From JAKVCB01 sp963578605 (GTDB lineage: Bacteria > Planctomycetota > Planctomycetia > Pirellulales > Lacipirellulaceae), in the NCBI GenBank assembly GCA_963578605.1, contig CAUZEA010000180.1, forward strand, positions 1 through 7,885: a stretch of 7,885 nucleotides of DNA, read 5' to 3'. Below, piece after piece: positions 5,497 to 7,885 of the stretch. Position numbers and translations under genes: made by a program. The notes below the pieces were generated by a model. That model was not told where the DNA came from. It saw nothing but the letters and a program-made list of their open reading frames with translations, and searched no databases. The first letter of the stretch is position 1; each line of letters starts with the position of its first letter.

Positions 5497-6426
5497 TCAA
5501 AGTTTCAACTGGACTGCGCTGGCTTTATTAACATACTTTTCAGCGCCCGCCGGCTCCCAGGGAATCTCGGGGTAATCAAGCCACCATTGAAATGGTTGCG
5601 TGATGGGCGCGTAACAGTCAGGCCGGCGTTGATGCTGAGTACGCAAATGTTTTCTGATGCGTCGTAATTCGTTCAGGTCGATAGTCGCTGTAATACTATC
5701 ATCACCCGGCTTGGCGATGCGCGGATGCAGGCGCATTGTTTCGCGCCCTGGGTGTTCGCTGATAATGCACCCATCCGCTCTTGGCTCAGCAAACCCGGTA
5801 TTAAAACCATCGGATACATTCGCGCCAACGATACACGCATAAGCATGTGAAGCACTGATACAATAAGCATCCTGGACCGCATCCGCCCTGCCGTTAATCC
5901 ATAAGATAATTTCAGCACCCAGTGCTGCAGTGCATCCCCACGATTCGGGGAACGCGCCGTCATAGCACTGAATAATACCCACGCGAGCAAAGTCCAGATT
6001 AAACACTTTAAATGCCGAGCCAAGGTAGCCGTACGCTTCACTGTTATTGGTATCCGACATCGGTGGCCAGCAGTGTTCTCCAACACCAGCCGCAGCGTGC
6101 ATTTTCAGATAGCGGCCAATAATTTTCCCGTTGCGATCCACAGTCAATGCCGTCGTCGCATAACTTTCACCATGCGCCTCCACCAGCCCTGCCACCGCGT
6201 TGATATTAAACGCATCCGCCAGTTTGCAAAACCCCTTGACGTTATCATGATCGGGAGCGATGACCCGTCCTTGTCCAGCGGACAAAGTGTATTCAGGAAA
6301 AACAATCAGGTCAGATCCTTGGGCCACAGCCGACTCAAAAAAAGGTCTCATCCGAGCGAGTACTTTATCCTGCTCGCCGGTTTCCGTAAGTTGAACTAAT
6401 GTAATAGTGCATGTTTTTGGATCCAT
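5497..6426 (-). CDS. carbon-nitrogen hydrolase (nitrilase superfamily)
   Basis: 309 residues from ATG 6426. The catalytic triad of the superfamily is visible: Glu in VFPEYTLS (E45), Lys in RYLKMHAAAG (K108) and the nucleophile Cys in IIQCYDGAFPE (C154). A second conserved Glu follows at PES (161). The GIIQCYDGAFPE block is the usual cysteine-elbow strand, and W-I-N-G-R follows in the position typical of amidohydrolase members. It should hydrolyse a non-peptide C-N bond (amide, carbamoyl or nitrile) in the cytoplasm; amidase or N-carbamoyl hydrolase is more likely than true nitrilase, but the substrate is open. ATG 6426 is chosen because homology (TCTITLVQL) begins there and GGAAGAGA lies about ten bases upstream. 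The in-frame extension to 6549 reads through hairpin-rich DNA and matches nothing. It is convergent with the truncated SNase gene, and no terminator is evident between them. Confidence 0.88.
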   Translation of the reverse strand: MDPKTCTITLVQLTETGEQDKVLARMRPFFESAVAQGSDLIVFPEYTLSAGQGRVIAPDHDNVKGFCKLADAFNINAVAGLVEAHGESYATTALTVDRNGKIIGRYLKMHAAAGVGEHCWPPMSDTNNSEAYGYLGSAFKVFNLDFARVGIIQCYDGAFPESWGCTAALGAEIILWINGRADAVQDAYCISASHAYACIVGANVSDGFNTGFAEPRADGCIISEHPGRETMRLHPRIAKPGDDSITATIDLNELRRIRKHLRTQHQRRPDCYAPITQPFQWWLDYPEIPWEPAGAEKYVNKASAVQLKL

Positions 6427-6461
6427 TATCTTTCTCTTCCGATATTTCCCATATGACCTTC

Positions 6462-6526
6462 GCCCGGCTACGCCACCGGGCCTTTCGAGCAGCAATATAA
6501 CGCCGCCCAAGAATCCAAGCGGCGTT
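6462..6526 (-). promoter_or_regulatory. two hairpins in the nitrilase 5' leader
   Basis: GCCCGG/CCGGGC (6462-6467, 6476-6481; 8-base loop) and AACGCCGC/GCGGCGTT (6499-6506, 6519-6526; 12-base loop). They lie 36-100 bases upstream of ATG 6426 in the same transcript. Either the end of an upstream transcript or leader structure; no ligand or regulator can be assigned. Confidence 0.4.
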
Positions 6527-6745
6527 GGCCTGATCGTCTCTGCGGACACCGCCCACCCCCGATAAGTCTTCCCGCCGAACGTGGAGATCTGCCGCTTGTC
6601 GGCAGTATCTCATGGTTGGCGTGGTTTGCCTTCCGTTAGATCGTTCTTCCTTTATGAGTTTTTTCAGCGAACAGTATATTCTGCGTCAGGGCCTATTCTT
6701 GGGGTTGCGCGAAAAGCGTCACCGTAGCCCTCTCCGTTGACAGCT

Positions 6746-6779
6746 GCGATGATACACCGCTATACGGCCTGCACAGGCC
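6746..6779 (-). repeat. 34-bp 3'-flanking repeat, copy 2
   Basis: Same sequence as 1138-1171 except at the three variable positions, including the palindrome GGCCTG-CA-CAGGCC (6766-6779). It sits one base past the stop of the complete PEP-CTERM gene. The third PEP-CTERM gene (stop at 7602) has no copy in this position. Confidence 0.75.
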
Positions 6780-6780
6780 A

Positions 6781-7443
6781 TCACCCGCACCGCACTCGAA
6801 GCGGTGCGGCTACCAGGGCCAAGAGGGCCAATAGCAGGGTGGTGGGTTCTGGGACATGGTCTGCCCCTGAACCGCTGGCTGAGGACTGGCCAAAGTGATC
6901 TTTCCAGGTTCGTCTATCGATCTGGTCTCCCCCGTTGTCTTGCCACACGGTGTAGTCGGCAGCATCAAATACGCCGTCGCTGTTGAAGTCGCCACTGGCT
7001 GGATTAATTCCCACGATGCCCTCCTCCCTAACCCTCATGTTAGGAGGGTAGTCAGGTACGTTGTCGGTGTAGTAATAAGCGTCGCTCCAACTGGCGTAAT
7101 TCCACCATTTCGCGGAATAGAAATTTGAGCCCGTCAGGTTCGCGTCGGACAGGTTCGCGTCGGACAGGCTCGCGCCGTACAGGTTCGCGTAGGCCAGGGC
7201 CGCGCCGGTCAGGTTCGCGAATCTCAGGTCCGCTTGGTACAGGGACGCGCCGGTCAGGTACGCGCCGGACAGGTCGGCGCCGGGCTCCAGGTTGGCCTCG
7301 TTGTAGTGGTGAGGTCCGCCGCAGCAATATCCCGGGTAGCTCAAAATCGGATCAACAATCGTACCGTCTCTTTTCTGATACGAAGCAGCATCCACAGTAG
7401 ACGCCGCAAAAGCGGCGAGCAGAAACAGCGTAACCAGACGCAT
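6781..7443 (-). CDS. secreted pentapeptide-repeat/dockerin/PEP-CTERM protein
   Basis: 220 residues from ATG 7443, chosen because a signal peptide begins exactly there (MRLVTLFLLAAFAASTVDA, likely cleaved before ASYQ) and GGAG lies seven bases upstream. Residues 49-110 are about twelve pentapeptide repeats of the A(D/N)L(S/T)x type. A Trp/Tyr-rich linker follows (WWNYASWSDAYYYTDNVPDY). Residues 151-186 are a dockerin-like calcium loop (GDFNSDGVFDAADYTVW) with its second helix. Residues 197-220 are a PEP-CTERM signal: VPEPTT, a Leu-rich helix, and the tail PLRVRCG. Known biology: PEP-CTERM proteins are processed by a membrane exosortase in biofilm/EPS-forming bacteria; the enzyme is not in this window. 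The role of the mature protein is unknown. Same layout and near-identical 3' end as the broken copy at 1184-1660 and the partial copy at 7602. A structured leader with repeat copy B precedes it. Confidence 0.85.
   Translation of the reverse strand: MRLVTLFLLAAFAASTVDAASYQKRDGTIVDPILSYPGYCCGGPHHYNEANLEPGADLSGAYLTGASLYQADLRFANLTGAALAYANLYGASLSDANLSDANLTGSNFYSAKWWNYASWSDAYYYTDNVPDYPPNMRVREEGIVGINPASGDFNSDGVFDAADYTVWQDNGGDQIDRRTWKDHFGQSSASGSGADHVPEPTTLLLALLALVAAPLRVRCG
6785..6809 (-). promoter_or_regulatory. stop-codon hairpin, copy 2
   Basis: In transcript sense CCGCACCGC, loop UUCGAGU, GCGGUGCGG: nine perfect pairs within the codons for PLRVRCG, one base before TGA (6781-6783). Identical to copy 3 and compensated relative to copy 1. 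Confidence 0.65.
7114..7299 (-). repeat. 15-bp-period pentapeptide-coding repeat array, copy 2
   Basis: About twelve 15-base units (GCGAACCTGTCCGAC type in minus sense), coding for residues 49-110 of the complete PEP-CTERM protein. Unit length and codon choice match the array at 1529-1698, fitting common descent. Plus-strand frames across it give spurious GSRRT-type low-complexity peptides. Confidence 0.85.
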
Positions 7444-7500
7444 TAGTGGACTCCAGCGAAAAGGCACCTCCTGCGGAATACCACTGGCCAGTATGACCCG

Positions 7501-7548
7501 CCCCGAGGACGGGGGCAAGGTTTTGCCCGCAGCCCCCTATGGGGCTGC
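7501..7548 (-). promoter_or_regulatory. structured 5' leader with competing hairpins
   Basis: In transcript order: GCAGCCCC-AUAG-GGGGCUGC (7548-7529, eight perfect pairs), GGGCAA-AACC-UUGCCC (7528-7513) and CCCCG-UCCU-CGGGG (7514-7501). The last two share bases 7513-7514, so their full-length forms exclude each other. The set ends about 57 bases before the start codon of the complete PEP-CTERM gene. A further palindrome ACTGGCCAGT lies at 7483-7492 and a consensus AGGAGGT about 22 bases before the ATG, too far for the usual ribosome site. Confidence 0.5.
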
Positions 7549-7580
7549 GAGGTACTTAGAAAGTGTCCTCTATAGTGCGC
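7518..7580 (-). repeat. 63-bp intergenic repeat, copy B
   Basis: Gapless counterpart of copy A (3636-3698). It lies between the stop of the third PEP-CTERM gene (7602) and the start of the complete one (7443), in the 5' leader of the latter. In minus sense it opens with GCGCACTATAGAGGAC, where TATAGA could act as a -10 box, then carries the perfect hairpin at 7529-7548. A conserved promoter-plus-leader cassette or a small mobile repeat are both possible. Confidence 0.85.
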
Positions 7581-7601
7581 AGGAAAAATCTGGCACACTC
7601 A

Positions 7602-7885
7602 TCACCCGCACCGCACTCGAAGCGGTGCGGCTACCAGGGCCAAAAGGGCCAATAGGAGGGTGGTGGGTTCTGGGACAGCAGCCGTACTTTCTGAACCGGT
7701 CGCGAGAGCTTCAAAGTTAGTTTTCCAGAGTAGGTAGTCAACCTGATCGCCCCCATTGTCTTGCCACACCGTGTAGTCGGCAGCATCCACGGTGCCGTCG
7801 TCGTTGTAGTCGCCCGTCACGCCAGCCGGGGCGGCAGCCCTGGTCACGGTGAAGTCCGTCGTAATGAACGTTTCGGTTTGTCCAC
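7602..7885 (-). CDS. dockerin/PEP-CTERM protein, 5' end outside window
   Basis: The frame is open from the window edge to TGA at 7602-7604. No start lies in the window: a GTG at 7847 is inside the reading frame and is not needed. The visible N-terminal part reads GQTETFITTDFTVTRAAAPA, followed by the dockerin-like loop GDYNDDGTVDAADYTVWQD with its partner helix (YLLWKTNFEAL) and the tail VPEPTTLLL...PLRVRCG. The ectodomain type is therefore unknown. The last ~75 bases are almost identical in DNA to those of the complete gene at 6781, and they share a dockerin-coding block (NGGDQ, AADYTVWQD). Same strand as its two paralogs, about 160 bases upstream of the complete one. Predicted exosortase substrate; the basic tail has a Cys before the final Gly. 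Confidence 0.85.
   Translation of the reverse strand, partial: GQTETFITTDFTVTRAAAPAGVTGDYNDDGTVDAADYTVWQDNGGDQVDYLLWKTNFEALATGSESTAAVPEPTTLLLALLALVAAPLRVRCG
7606..7630 (-). promoter_or_regulatory. stop-codon hairpin, copy 3
   Basis: Identical in both arms and loop to copy 2 (CCGCACCGC / GCGGUGCGG in transcript sense), one base before TGA 7602-7604. Confidence 0.65.

Larger units (their letters stand above)
6427..6780. other. hairpin-bearing leader / intergenic stretch
   Basis: No convincing gene. Open minus frames cross it but match no family I know. It contains two perfect hairpins upstream of the nitrilase start (6462-6481 and 6499-6526), then about 200 bases with nothing recognised, then repeat copy 2 (6746-6779) downstream of the complete PEP-CTERM gene. 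Confidence 0.45.

Noticed and set aside
6499..6526. Integron attC site (AACGCCGC...GCGGCGTT)
   Set aside because: The outer GTTRRRY/RYYYAAC core sites are not met (GTTGGCC fails at the third R), the stem is a simple hairpin, and no integrase or cassette array is present.
6427..6549. 41-residue N-terminal extension of the nitrilase
   Set aside because: It reads through two hairpins and matches nothing; the fold begins right after ATG 6426.
6365..6613. Arg-rich minus-strand frame of 82 codons upstream of the nitrilase
   Set aside because: No family recognised, it overlaps the nitrilase start in another frame and spans two hairpins; more likely leader DNA.
7125..7400. Plus-strand Gly/Ser/Arg-rich frame
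   Set aside because: Antisense shadow of the pentapeptide array of the complete PEP-CTERM gene.

Overview
The window looks like planctomycete DNA, most likely the Pirellulales/Lacipirellulaceae group. It holds three genes ending in the module typical of that group: an EF-hand-like dockerin loop (DxNxDGxxDAADYTVW), a short Ser/Gly/Ala linker and a PEP-CTERM sorting tail (VPEP or IPEP, a hydrophobic stretch, then a basic tail). It also holds an SHD1 plus FGE-sulfatase-domain protein, another combination frequent in Planctomycetes. Assignment below phylum is inference. No rRNA, tRNA or CRISPR array was seen.

Layout from left to right. 1-904 (-): secreted or membrane-anchored SHD1/FGE-domain protein, cut by the window edge. 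905-1183: intergenic, with a 34-bp repeat at its right end. 1184-1762 (-): 5'-truncated pentapeptide/dockerin/PEP-CTERM gene, joined in another frame to a remnant (1687-2304, -) of a thrombospondin-type-3/'GWNLVSL' surface protein. 2317-2437: doubtful (+) gene end. 2519-2560: inverted repeat carrying the stop codon of an intact phytanoyl-CoA-dioxygenase-like oxygenase (2545-3354, -). 3347-3544 (-): C-terminal fragment of a Sel1-repeat protein whose stop overlaps the oxygenase start. 3545-3857: intergenic, with copy A of a 63-bp repeat. 3858-4850 (-): two-part protein with an N-terminal PD-(D/E)xK-like nuclease fold of the ExE type. 4957-5313 (+): staphylococcal-nuclease-like lipoprotein, 3' truncated where it meets a possible DUF262-like remnant (5275-5397, -). 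5497-6426 (-): intact nitrilase-superfamily amidohydrolase. 6427-6780: hairpin-bearing leader and the second 34-bp repeat. 6781-7443 (-): complete pentapeptide/dockerin/PEP-CTERM gene. 7501-7580: structured leader with copy B of the 63-bp repeat. 7602-7885 (-): 3' end of a third dockerin/PEP-CTERM gene.

There is no single pathway here. The window is an accessory region, partly a gene graveyard: intact enzymes (oxygenase, nitrilase, predicted nuclease) lie among surface-protein paralogs and at least four broken genes. The three PEP-CTERM genes are predicted substrates of an exosortase system encoded elsewhere. The most interesting signals are nucleotide-level. The last codons of all three PEP-CTERM genes form a 9-bp hairpin whose differences between copies keep pairing in the sense RNA although they change amino acids. 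A 63-bp repeat lies in the 5' leader of two unrelated genes and forms part of a set of mutually exclusive hairpins at one of them.
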